From Eustoma russellianum (lineage: Eukaryota > Streptophyta > Magnoliopsida > Gentianales > Gentianaceae), in the NCBI GenBank assembly GCA_036186865.1, contig AP025067.1, positions 19,428,055 to 19,492,054 on the forward strand: a DNA stretch of 64,000 bases. Reading direction: 5' to 3'. Under the pieces are notes generated by a model. That model saw nothing but the letters and a program-made list of their open reading frames with translations. It ran no database searches and was not told the origin of the DNA. This document shows, piece by piece, positions 1-11,961 of this stretch. Position numbers and translations under genes: made by a program. Within the stretch, counting starts at the first letter, position 1. Each line of letters starts with the position of its first letter.

Positions 1-1611
1 TTGTGTTAGATTAAAAATACACTCAAATTAATCCAAAAGATTAGAAATTTTCATAATTGGAGTTGTTTAAAATTGCGTTTTGGCCTTAGAATAAGTTCAT
101 CTAGCCCGGAATAGGTTGGGATTGGGATGGAAGTCGAAAAACAGGTCTGACGAACAAGTTTCAGGGGGTGGCACGTGGGGCCCACGCGCGGCCCCTGACA
201 GTGCGTCCGGACACGTGATGACGTGTCTACTTCCAAATGATGTTCTCTCGTTATAACGAGTCCAATGCAACTGGTTTGAGGTCAATCGGAGTTAAAACGA
301 AGATTTATGGAGGTTAGAAGGTAATAGAATTTAATAAAAAATAAAAAAAGAAAATGCTATTGGACCGGCCAGGCTGCCGGACAGGAACGGATGGCCAGCG
401 GACCGGACCAGGTAGCAGGCCGGCCTAAACAAAAAATTAAAAAAATCTGAAAATTTATTTCTGAAATGAATAAATAATAAATAATTAGTTAAAATTAGTT
501 TAAAATTCCAAAAAAATATATTTAATTATCAGAAAATTCTAAAAAATTCCTTAAAATATAAAAGGTTAAAATTAAATTATTTCCACTTATTTTCTAAATT
601 TTGGTTAAATGTAAGTAATTAAAAATAATTAGTGGTAAATAGAATTAAATAGGAGAAAAATAGGGAAAATTAGTAGAAAATTCTAGAAAATTAATACAAG
701 CTAAGGAAAAATAAGGGTAATGCTAAACAACAACTTTTCAATATTTGTAAAATTTATAAAACCAAATATTGAGTGCCGGAGTTGGTGAGGATGGGCGTAC
801 GGGCCCCAAGCGATTGTGTTTTTGCATTCATGGCACGTGCATTGTATTGATGGCGGGTCGTGACGTACGGGTCACGGACGCTCAGGATGGTGTACGGTGG
901 CGGGGCCACGACACTCAGGATGGTGTGCGGTGGCGCGGCCATGCACACTCAGTATGGTGACTGTGGGGTGTACGACCTGCAGCCACTCAGTAGGACCCGG
1001 GTTCATGCATTGCACGGTATGGATATCGGCATTATGTGTGACATGACTTTGTTGCGTGTGACATGCATAGTGGGACATGCATCACGATGTTGCGCATTCT
1101 TTATCTGGAGTGAATTACTTTCTGCATTCTTTCATATGCTTATGTGATATCATGTTTTATGTGTTATGCGGTTATATCATTTCGGTATGTACGTTTTGTA
1201 TTTGTTTGAGGCGGGCATCTACTTTGTGATTTCTGTCACTCACCCCTACTTCCCAGGTGAGCCGGATGAGGACTACGAGCACATGTTTGCTGAGGACGGG
1301 ACGGACATAGCTGAGTGGACTGGTTGATAGCTGCAGCTAGGATACGAGGGGGACGCTGCGGCTGATTTTTTTCGTAGTTATCTTTTGGGCATTTTCACAG
1401 ACTTCTTTATTACTTTTATTATCAGAATTTTTATTCAGTAATGTAATGACGATTATTGGAGTTAATTTTAGTTATGATTTACGTTTTCACGAGAAAAATT
1501 TCTACGTCATTTCTGACATGTAAGAGATTGATTTGACGCCTTGTATTCTCCTTAGCGAGATACGGCGGGTGCACTTTCCCGAGGCTAGGGCTCGGGAGCG
1601 GGGCGCTACAG
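1..1611 (+). mobile_element. Ty3/gypsy LTR, 3' part (5' end outside window)
   Basis: The last 60-70 bases, ending in GGGGCGCTACA, are closely similar to the reverse complement of the LTR end at 36341-36420, sharing the stretch CTTGTATTCTCCTTAGCGAG. A second shared block (CACTCACCCCTACTTCCCAG at about 1238) matches the H LTR near 36690. No gag or pol lies next to it and no PBS follows position 1611, so this is probably a solo or truncated LTR. By the company it keeps with H it belongs to a Del/Tekay-like chromovirus group; that assignment is inferred. The small ORFs at 754-1147 lie in a GC-rich tandem repeat and are not genes. Confidence 0.6.
878..963. repeat. GC-rich tandem repeat inside gypsy LTR
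   Basis: About two and a half imperfect copies of a unit of roughly 33 bases, built on CACTCAGGATGGTGTGCGGT followed by GGCGCGGCC. It is much richer in GC than the flanking LTR. The related LTR of H has a different tandem repeat in its comparable part (37075-37183). Confidence 0.6.
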
Positions 1612-2449
1612 TATTATGTTTTTTGGGCATATGTTATTACGAGGTAGTATTATATGTCATATAAGATGTACTTTGACAAATGATTGACTAATGTTATCTT
1701 TACTAGTCATAAAATTTTCAATCTCCACCTTTTCTTCAAACAGAAAAAAAAATATATAAATTCGATCTCTCTTAAATGAAAAGTTGTTACGTGTACTTGC
1801 ACGTCTTTTTTTTAGAAAAAAGAAATTATTTCATTTTAATATCAATGGGGCGACAGATTAATTAAAAGATATAGAAGAGATTCTGACTGGGTTCTCTCTC
1901 TGTTTCTTATTTTTTCTCTTAATTTGAGGGGAATATTGTTCTGACTGTTTGCTTCTATATTTTCCACCTTAAAGTTTCTCAAAATATAAAATTAGCTTGC
2001 AATATCATTTTTGTTGTATAAAGTTTGCTCCGTTACAGATTAATGCAACCTACTGAAAAGTGTGAGATCTAAAATTTTCAAAACAATTTGTCACCCTTAT
2101 GCCAAGTATTATACCTTTTTTGTCAAAAAGGAAAAAGTATTTGTAGGTATTTATTATAAATAATTTAGTTCAAAGGTAGACGGTAGACCAGTTCTAGGAT
2201 GGCGAAACTATTATCCAGATGGAAGTTTAAATAACTCTTTAAATAAAAAGTGCTGTACATAATGCATGTTCATGGTAAAAATACGTATCTTGTCTAGTCA
2301 TTGTTAAGCTTTAACGATGGTAAATTGTGATGATTTACGATGCTTTCTAATCTTCTTTGACCAATACTTATTAAGAACAATAATGATTAAATATTGCCAT
2401 CCACCAAAGATGAAATCAAAACATTAAATTACCCTTATAAAGGTGTTTC
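1612..2449. other. AT-rich spacer, no feature seen
   Basis: AT-rich sequence between the gypsy LTR end and the copia remnant. I see no ORF, motif or repeat that can be supported. It may contain further unrecognisable remains of the copia element that follows. Confidence 0.5.
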
Positions 2450-4330
2450 TATATATACTTACTCCTTTAAGTGTCCATATAAAAAAAGAAACATTCTTTA
2501 CATCAAACTTACAAAAAGATCAATCTTTATTTGATGCAACCGAGAAAAGTACTCTGATAGTTTTGGCTCTTGTTACCGGTTAAAAAGTATTTGAATAATC
2601 TATCCTAAAGGTCTACGTATACCCCTTAGTCACCAACGTTGTTTTATAACGTTCAACTATACCATTTGCTTTGTATTTGATAGTGAACACCCATCGACAC
2701 CCAAATAAATTTTTTCTTCCGGTAGCACACACTTCTCCAAGGTTTCTCAAGTCTCTCATTACTACATCCATGGCCTCTCTCCATTCAACCTTCTTGGCCG
2801 CCTCGTGTAATGTCCTTATAATGGACTCTGAAAGAATAGAGGCTGAGAGCGCACATGCAATATCTGCAATACTCTTCCTAGATGAATTGACCAGATATCT
2901 AGAGTGTCAAGAAACATGCTCATAGGAGTATCATGCTGATGCCACTCCACGAATCCGCCTCGGTGGTAGCATAAAAACCTACTGATCATGAGATGATCTT
3001 TCGTTAGCAGCATTGGTACCAACATTAATAATCTCAAATGGACTAGAGTATGAAGAATTTACCTCTTATTGGACATCCAAAAAAAAAGGATAATCAGATG
3101 TGGGAACTATCGTATCGGCCTCATTTGTGTTCCCAGATGCAGGCTCTGTGGTTCCATCTACCTGTTTGCACAAGATAGTCTCCTGACTACTCACACTATT
3201 TAACAAGTCTATGGATTCACTGGCTATTTCTCCCCCTGAACAATAGGCTAGAGGGTGAATAAGCACTCTGACTCTATGAACATGCTATCCATAGTGACGC
3301 GGATGCAATGCATGGTAGGGTTGTAACACTGATACCCTTTTTAAGAGGCTGCGTAACCAACAAAGATGCATTTTCTACGCATTGGTCAAGTTTAGATCGT
3401 TCCATTTTGGAGATGTAAACGTAGACAGAGCATCCAAATACCCTTGGTAAGTACTGATGCAACAGTGGTCTGAGTAGCAAAGATTTGGAGTAGAGTTTTC
3501 TTATTGAGTATTTTGCTGGGCAATTTGTTTTGGAGATATGCCGAGGTAGTAACAGCTTTTGGCTAGTAAGATTTAGGGACGTGAGCCTCAAACATCATAA
3601 CTCAGGTCATTTCGAGGAGTATCAGGTTTTGTCGTTCGGATGCACCGTTCTGCTGTGGTGTATGTGGATAGATATTTTAATGGATTAGTTCATGTGTGTC
3701 TTAAAGAAGATACACATGGTATGGTTGACAAATTCTCTGACATTGTCAAAACAGAGAATCTTGATCTTTTTGTTGAATTGGGTGTTAAACATGAAACTCA
3801 ATAAACTTATCACGTACTTTGAATTTATTTTTAACAAGTATAGTCAACTCATTCAAGGAAAATCATCCACAAATATGACAAAATACTGGAGTGGTTATGA
3901 TTAGATAGAGGGGCGGGTCCTCAGACATCAGAATGTACCAAAGAAAAAACATAATCTACTGTGGTATTATTTGGTTTAAATGTAGCTCGATGATTCTTCG
4001 CACGAATAAATGATTTGCAAGATAGGACGGGAGCATTATTAGTAAAAAGACTCGAAAATGAAGATTTTAAGTATAAAAAAGAACGAATAACTTAGACGCT
4101 GGTGCCATAATAAGAGTTTTGGTTGACCGTCCCGTTAGCCAAGCCACCTCGACATGTTAGATGTTCTACGTTTAGTTCTACGTCCAATGATTGCCTTCAT
4201 AGGAATGTCCCACAAAAGACAAAATTGGAGATACATGAGTACGACACAATTAAGCTTTTTCCCCAAGTGGCTGAGGGATAGCGATTTTGATGATAGTGAG
4301 GAAACGTAAACACAATGATTAAGTTTCATC
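2450..4330 (-). pseudogene. Decayed Ty1/copia pol (GAG-pre-integrase, integrase, start of RT)
   Basis: Read on the minus strand from high to low coordinates, the fragments follow copia pol order. A GAG-pre-integrase box (LLWHQRLSYSFF, near 4100) is followed by an integrase box (HTPQQNGASER at about 3637-3672). Next come the post-integrase region (PRVFGCSVYVY, then KCIFVGYAASKKG in a shifted frame, about 3330-3460) and the start of reverse transcriptase (CRWVFTIKYKANG near 2690, then IRVLFSVAS and FDVKN near 2500). Many frameshifts and stops separate them, so this is an old, dead copy. The RT catalytic box, RNase H, gag and LTRs were not found. The layout differs from the elements E1, A, B and C and more resembles other copia lineages. 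Confidence 0.75.
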
Positions 4331-4489
4331 TTTGTTGAAAAATAATCGACCCCCTTCCTGAACTTTGACCAAATTCCGTTGCTGCTTTGATTTGAGATTT
4401 CTTTGGGATGGATTGGTCTAAAAATGGTATCTATGATGCCACAATCAAAAATCTATTCTTTGGACTTATATTGACTTTTAGGGATCAAG

Positions 4490-4735
4490 GACATGGTTTG
4501 ATGAACTTTGAGCAAATATAAGAAGATTTTTGGGACAAATGTGTAAAACCTAAAAGTTCAGGAGTCAGTTGTGCAGAATTCAAAAGTTCAGGGGTCATTT
4601 TTGCATATTCTAAAAAGTCATGTGTAATTTTTGCATAACCTAAAAATTCATGGGTAAATTTTACAGAATTCAAAAAATTAAAGGACAAATTAGAAAATTA
4701 CAGGGCAAATATTCAGAATAGGAAAGTTGGAGGTT
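4490..4735. repeat. Degenerate tandem repeat, about 31-33 bp unit
   Basis: Six or so diverged units with the shared core AAAAGTTCAGGGGTCATTTT followed by TGCATA-like spacers; core variants include AAAGTTCAGGAGTCAG and AAATTCATGGGTAAAT. The minus-strand ORF at 4485-4688 is only the translation of this repeat (F-T-H-E-F-L-type units) and is not taken as a gene. Confidence 0.6.
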
Positions 4736-5912
4736 GTGATTTTATTTTCCAAACCTAATACCTCCTTTAATTAATTTCTTCCTCCTCTCTATTTATGTCG
4801 TTGTCCCCCTGTTTCGTCCTCTACGCTGCCATGCCTGTTGCTATAATGCCAATTCTCTAGGCCGCTGCTTTCGCATATGGAAGCCCCCAGGTTGCCCATT
4901 CTAGTAGCCCACTTTCCTCTCTCTGTTATTCTCTAATTTCCTTTGTGGGTTGGTCTCTCTTACCACCACTCCGGGTAACCAACGAGTTAGAAACAACTCT
5001 CTTTAATATAACTTTTTATCCTGCAGTGAGTGTGCAGACAAGTCTAGACTTTTCTTCTTCAGACCAACGCAATGAAATTTAGTGCCTCTTCCTCGTTCGT
5101 CGTCGGTGTCCATTCACTATCTCTGCATTGAGTTTTTGTGATTAATCCAAGGCCAATCCCCAATAATGTGTTCATTTCAACCGAGGGGCCTAATTTTAGA
5201 ATAGTCATCCATGCCTTTTTTTTCTCCGGATAGCCGTGTATGCTACATCCACCGACGGAAGTGGTTCATTCTTTAGCAATGGCTTCAAATTTGTCGTCCA
5301 CTGCAGTTAACAGTTGAAGCAACCATTGTTCTTGAATTCTGGTGTTGTATATTATGATGTATCTGGGATCCTTCATTAGATTCAGTTCTATCCTATCAAT
5401 ATTCATCCACAGACTTTAAAGTTTATTTCTGTATGATAGAGTTGACCTTCTTATGAAGGTTAAAGATTTGTAGTGAGTAGGCTCCTGATCCAGAGGTAAC
5501 CACAAGTCCATCCTAAAATAACTTCGTGGTCAGGTACATTGCCACATTGTTCACTAAATTTAGCTCAATCTTATGGATTACCAGGTGAACACACAATGAT
5601 CGTTTTGTTTCCACTATAGGAAAAATGGGTGCCAAGGGTGGGGGTACTCCAGTTAGGTGCTAACTTGTGGCTCCAACTGCTTTGCACATAGTTGTCATCC
5701 ACAGCAAATAGTTGTCACCCTTTAGTTTAAAATCGAGTGAGAAGTTGCCAGAATTCAAATTCATTGGTTGTGTGCCAAAACTACTTTTTAGCAAATTGAC
5801 TATTTGTATAGCCGATTCATCATTGTTTTGAGAAATTTTATTTTAAAACTTTCTGGTGAAATGGTTTTGATTCTGTTGGGTTGCAGGAAATATGTGTTGA
5901 TGGGGCTATTTT
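4736..5912. other. Unassigned region, possible host gene fragment ending at E1 insertion
   Basis: The region starts with pyrimidine-rich sequence (4760-5000) and has no long ORF. Near its right edge a T-rich tract ends in GTTGGGTTGCAG (5874-5885), a good plant 3' splice site. It is followed by 27 open bases on the plus strand (E-I-C-V-D-G-A-I-F) up to the first base of the E1 LTR at 5913. This could be a host exon cut by E1, but the match is too short to name a gene. Confidence 0.2.
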
Positions 5913-8496
5913 TGTCGGACCTATATAGCACCATTAGAAGAGGAGGGGGTTGAATAGTGAGTGCGGAAAAATTGGTTTTTAAAAAAACTTTTAGTGATCA
6001 ATTACTCACTTCTGAAAACAGATTCTATTTTCCGATCCCGTATTTGATTAACTAAATGACCAGGTTATAGAGCTCTAAAGTTCATGACATTTTGTGTCAA
6101 TATACTCTTAGACGTCATCTATATTTTATAAAAATTTCAGATTAAAACTCAAAGTACAAGACCCTTAAAAGATGTTTTTAATTGGACTCTGTCAATCTGC
6201 GAACAACTTTTTCTTAGAATGAAAAATTATTTCTTATTTAATGACAACTCCAAATAATCTGAAAATTTTATGAAACGTCCCTTAAGATGCCTACATTAAT
6301 GGTTTGAAACAAGGTTTCAAAATTCTTTAGGCAGGTATATCAACCATGTTGATATTCTCAACCTTTGCCAATCTGAAAATCAGATTGTACTAGTTTAAAA
6401 ACTATGAACGTTTGGATACTTATACTTATCCAAATTCAATAAAACTTGTCTTAAATGAAACCTAAGACATTTATCTACATCTCTGCAAAATTTTATAATT
6501 TTTGAAAGTCTTTTGCTATTTTTCAGTGGCATCAAAAACATTGCAAAAAATAGAAGCTGAGAGTAAGAGTGCAGAAAGTAAGAACACTAAGAATTTTATA
6601 CTGGTTCGGTCAAAACGACCTACTCCAGTCTTCGAGGACACCTTTCTCGGTATTCACTAATCACCAAAACACCTTAGAATAAAGGTGGATGGAGTTATAC
6701 ACCAACTCCCTTTAATGTACACCCCGTTCTCAAAGAACAACAACAACAATCAACAAAAACACCACCACCTCACTAATGAAGGTCTGATCACACCTTGATC
6801 AACCTGGTACAAGAATGGAACGTGTATGAGTTGTATGAATGAAGCATATAGAGATTATGGAATGTATATTTGTTAGGCTTAAGTCTACGAGCAAGAGAAG
6901 AAGATAGGAGAAGGAGAAAAGTCTTTCTTTGCACTTGATAGAATATGAAAATGAGTCTTGTTCTTTTGTTTGATCTTCTTCCTCCCTTATGTAATGTTTG
7001 GAACGTCCCATATGGCTGAGGATGCTCTTGAATAATGTCTTGAATGCCCTTAGAAGATGCCTTGTATAGCCTTATGACATACTTCTGCTTACTTTGCGAA
7101 ATGTGATTGGACAAGTGACGTGTCTTCGCCTTGTTGTCACTCTATGATTGGGTCTTCATTTATCCACCTTAGAACATAATATATGACCTGGAAATTTCCA
7201 AGAAAAATCTGAAAGCAATTCAAATGTCTTGATTTTCAATCAATCATAAGTGTGATAGCCCCATACTTTTCGGAATGAATTTGATCTTGAAGACATGCAA
7301 AAACTGGCCCCTTTAACATGTGCTGAAAACATAATCATTTGTTTGATTTCTGAAAGCTTTCCTTGTGTGTCTTGCTCTACATCAATACTAGCATTCATTT
7401 GTGGATCATTCTCCACAAATCATAGTGCTTAAGCTCCACCTAGGCTCCAAATTAGCTCTATTCGGCCGCCCAACTCAGCATGCATGTGTTGAAAACTATT
7501 TTTGAATTTTGAAAAATAATGATGTAGTATCTTCATATACATGGTATATTTCAATCATCATTTAAATTTGTTTTCGAGAATACTCCAAGAGATGTCTTGG
7601 ATGTGTAAGATACATCTAGATACATGTCACAAAGTGTAGCAAAAAAAGGTCTTCTTAAGAATGTAGAAAAATGGATTTTTGACTTCCGTTGATTGCGCGA
7701 TTTTTCTCCAATTCAGCTCCAAAAGATGAAAAGGATTTCGGCCATGTGGTGATTTATTTTGAATTTTGAATTTTCAACAAATCAAGGCAAATGATAGATA
7801 ATTGATATATGTAATTATGGCATGACTTTGGGGTTGTATTTGACATGTGGTGCACAAAATCGTTACATATTTGGAGTGTATATTGGTTGGCCATCTTTTT
7901 ATGGTAAGTATGTGACATGTCGGTGACGGTTCGGTAGCCACTTGATGTGGCAATTTTCGGTTTACAAACTTATGATATGTCGGTATATTTTTGGAAGATT
8001 GATGAGATGGAATATATGACTTGGAATCTGCATATACTCTAAAATGATGTGTATATGATAGCTTGACCTTGACGTACATTTATGACTTGTCGATGAAATG
8101 TCAAGATAGATATATATAGCTTGCCGTGTGTGTATATGTAGTGTGGAGAAGAGCTTTCCATTTGAAATTTGTTGACAAATAGGCATTTTCAAGTATATCT
8201 CCTTAAGCACTTCATTTAATGAACTAGTTTAGTTCATCTCCTTAAGTGCTTCATTAAATAAACTAGTTTAGTTCATTTCACATGGCACCTAAAAATAGTA
8301 TAAACACAACAAATGTTTGTCATATGATTTAAGCATTAACGCTTCATGGCACTTTAGTACAAGAATGATCTATATAAAACATATAAAGCATATTTATGAC
8401 GTATGCATGTCATGTAACTCTTAAATCATGCAATTCAAAAACACATAACATTTAAATCATGCATTTTCAAATCATTCAAACCCCAGTTTCTCAACA
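5913..8496 (-). mobile_element. Element E1: 3' LTR (Ty1/copia, SIRE-like), minus strand
   Basis: The left end TGTCGGACC is followed by CACCATTAGAAGAGGAGGGG, the equivalent of the ends of the B and C LTRs. The right end ...TTTCTCAACA is followed by a pyrimidine tract that is the PPT on the minus strand. Length is about 2.58 kb, shorter than the related D and B LTRs (about 3.03 and 3.08 kb). It shares with them the AACTAGTTTAGTTCAT palindrome cluster at 8215-8277. The partner 5' LTR of E1 is not in the window. ORFs within it (6788-8210) are chance readings. Confidence 0.8.
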
Positions 8497-8509
8497 ATCT
8501 CTCCCTTTT
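8497..8509 (-). other. Polypurine tract of E1
   Basis: The plus strand reads ATCTCTCCCTTTT directly after the LTR end, so the minus strand has AAAAGGGAGAGAT immediately before TGTTGAG. This is base for base the PPT-LTR junction of element D at 18175-18194. Confidence 0.8.
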
Positions 8510-8754
8510 GATGATTTGCAAAATAACATCTATTCATGATTTAAATGTCATAATCACTCCCCTTAAAATCATGCATTCATAAATTTTCAAATTTAAAATT
8601 TGAATTTCAAAACTCCCCTTAAGTTGTGCTCCCCCTTACGTCAATCTTTTCTCCTTAAATCATACTTTTCTCCCTATTTATTTTGTAAATCACAAAAAAA
8701 CGCGATTAGTAGCAATGGCAATAAAGAGCAATTCGTAGCATAACAACAGAAATC

Positions 8755-11700
8755 ATACCTAATTTAGATCGTAGATTTTCATACGTGGCTTGATTAAGTG
8801 CTTTTGTGAATATGTCGTCTACTTGTTCTTTAGTACGAACGTGTTCCGTAATGATATCGCCATTATTTACATGATAACCGAAAAAATGATATCTTATGTT
8901 TATATGTTTTGTCTTAGAATGTAAGACATGATTCTTAGATAAGTTAATAGCACTCGTAGTGTCACAATATATGGGGATTCGATTTACAGCTATACCAAAA
9001 TCTGAGATATGTTGTTTTAGCCATATTAATTATAAGGGCCATGTATTCCGCTTCAGTGGTGGATAATGCTGCACTAGCTTGCTTTTTCGAAAACCATGAT
9101 ATTAATGAATTACCAATGAGTTGATACTACTTGTGCTTTTTCTATCTATTTTATATCCTCCATAATCGGCATCAATATAACCATGCAAATTAAATTCATA
9201 ATTTTTATCATACCAAAATCCTAATGTGGGGGTATGCTTAATGTACCGAAATATTCTTTTTACATCATTAAAGTGTGAGGCTTTAGGATTGCTTTGAAAA
9301 CGAGCACACATATAAACTCTAAACATAGTATCGGGTCTACTTTCCATAAGATAAAGCAAAGAACCAATCATAGATCTATACAATCCATTATCAAACTCTT
9401 TTCATTTTTCATCTTTGTCAACTTTTAGTGGCTACACTCATAGGAGTGGTAGATGGTTTCAAGTTTTCAAAGTTAAACTTCTTAATCATGTCATTTACTT
9501 ATTTTACTTGACTTATGTGTATTCCTTTACTAGATTTCTTAATTTGCAAGCCAAAAAATAATTTAGTTCGCCTACCATAGACATCTCAAACTCGGATTTC
9601 AAGCAAGTTTCAAATTCTTCGACTAACTTATCACATGAAGATCCAAAGACAATATCATCAACAAAAATTTGAATAATAAGAAAATCCGATTTTTCTTGTT
9701 TTAAGAATAAAGTATAGTCGATGGTTCCTCTTTTAAATCAATTTTCTAAGAGAAAAGTAGAAAAGCGATCGTACCAAGCTCTAGGAGCTTGTTTTAAACC
9801 ATATTGTGCTTTCTTTAACTTATAAACATGATTAGGATATTTTATATCCTCAAATCCAGGTGGTTGCTTTGCATAAACTTCTTCTTGTATAAAACCATTT
9901 AAAAATGTACTTTTTACATCCATTTGATAAAGTTTAAAATCATTTATGCAAGCAATAACAAGTAATGATCGTATAGTTTCTTAACGTGCTATGGGTGCGA
10001 ATGTCTCTTCATAATCTATTCCCTCTTCTTGATTATATCCTTGTGCTACAAGCCTAGCTTTATTTCTAACGACTTTACCATCCTCATTCATTTTAATTCT
10101 AAACACACATTTCATGTCTATTATTGTTTTGTCTTGTGGTCGGGGCACCAAATCTCATACATCGTTTCTTGTAAATTGATTTAATGCGTCATGTATAGCA
10201 TCAATCCAAGAAGAATCATTCAAAGCATCAAGCAGATTCTTTGGTTGTATTTCAGAAATCATAGCATGGAATTGATTTATTTCATCTTGATCTATTCTTT
10301 TACGTGGTAGTACACCTAGAGATGTCGCCTATTATGAGGTCGTGTGGGTGATCTCCGTACCATCTTAATTGATTATTTTCTAAGTTCTCATGCGGTTCTA
10401 AGTGATCATGCATTTCTAGTGTGTAATGCTCATCATGTATGTTGTTTGCTTCTATATCATCCGACACGGATTTTAATTCAAAATCATCATCATATTCTTT
10501 ATTTATTTCAAGTTCACCAAATTCATTGAATTTCACATAGATTCTAAAAGTTGTCTAATGATGGGATCGTAGCATCTATATGCTTTAGAATTCACAGAAT
10601 ATCCAACAAAGATACATTTAATAGATTTTGAGTCAAATTTATCTAAATTATCTTTTGTGTTTAATACAAAACATTTACATCCAAAAACACAAAAATAATC
10701 AATCTTTGGCATGCAAACGCAACAACAACAACAATATTGATAAAACAAAAAAAAATCAATCTTTGGCATGCGATCATTTAAAATCTTATTTGACGTTTTG
10801 TTAATTTTCTTTTTAATTGATAAATGGTTAACTATATAACATGCAAAATTTACAGCTTCCGTCCACAAAACTCTAGGCAATTGATTTTCACAAAGCATGG
10901 TTCTTGCAATTTCTTGCAACGTCCTATTCTTCTTTCAACTACACCGTTTAATTGTGGCGTTCTAGTTGGTAAAAATTCGTGCTTAATACCTTTTTCTTCA
11001 CAAAATGCAATTGTATCTTTATTTTTAAATTCGCCGCCTCTATCGCTCCTAATCATTTTCACATTTACACCATATTCATTTTCAAGTTGTTTTATTAATT
11101 TAGCAATATCTTTATTTTCAAGAAATAAAGTCCATGTATAACGAGAAAAATCATCAACGATAACGCATGCATAGTGTCGCCCTCAAGGCTTTGAGTACGA
11201 CTAGGACCAAACAAATCAATAGTAATAATTCTAAGACTCTAGATGCGCTAATCTCATTCTTAGACTTAAGTGATTTACGTGTTTGTTTGGCCTTAATATA
11301 AGATTCACACAACTTAAAGTTGTCCAAATCAAATTTAGGCATTCCTCTTACCAGATTCGTATGTTGAAGTTTTTGAAGAGTGGAGAAGCCAATGTGTCCT
11401 AAACATCTATGCCATAAATTCACCTTAGGTTCATTTGATATAAAACGCTTTACTTTTGCATCTAATATATCATCCATAGATAATGTAAAAAAAATTTCTT
11501 CTCTTTTTCCTTTTAATACTATTTCTCCATTTTTATTAACAATGTTGCAATATGGGTGAGAAAAACACACATCAAAACCACTATCAAGAAATTGTGAAAT
11601 AGCAAGTAAGTTGTAGGATAAGTTTTCTTACAAAGAATACGTTGGAGATATGAAGGGTGCTTGGATTTCCGATTGTTTCTTTTCCAATTGTCCTACTTTC

Positions 11701-11961
11701 ATTGTTATCTCCAAAGGTTACGGATCCTCATTTTGTAACCTTCTTCAATTTTGAGAATAATCTTGGATCACCTGTCATGTGCCTTGAGCAACCACTGTCA
11801 AGGAACCACTTATTTGCTACATCTTTCGGTTTATGTGATCCTTGCAATGTGTAACAATCATTTAGGTACCCTTTATTTTGGGTCCTTAAGCGTTAGTAAT
11901 TCAACCTTTCTTGGTCTTATAAAAGTTGAGAAGAAAGGTGAAGAAGAAATATAATATATTT
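8755..11961 (-). pseudogene. Element E1: decayed copia pol
   Basis: Minus strand, reading from 11961 down. A retroviral-type aspartic protease site (FLDSGCSRHMTG, about 11770-11815) is followed by a GAG-pre-integrase box (LWHRCLGHIGFSTLQKL, about 11370-11425). Integrase fragments come next (DRGGEFKNK near 11040, LNGVVERR near 10960). Reverse transcriptase follows, with LNGFIQEEVYAKQPPGFED (9850-9900), KQAPRAWYDRF and a catalytic box reading FVDD instead of the usual YVDD near 9655. RNase H (DADYGGYKIDRKST, about 9130-9170) ends with an FTKAL-type tail near 8800. Frameshifts break it into at least eight pieces. No gag is left: similarity to B ends near 11961, where gypsy element G begins. Confidence 0.85.
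10695..10775 (-). repeat. Local duplication with CAA microsatellite inside E1 integrase region
   Basis: AATCAATCTTTGGCATGC occurs twice (near 10697 and 10755), separated by a (CAA)n run and an A-rich tract. It adds about 57 bases, in frame, relative to the same place in element B. The encoded piece repeats M-P-K-I-D around a run of cysteines. This looks like a replication-slippage or repair insertion. Confidence 0.65.
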
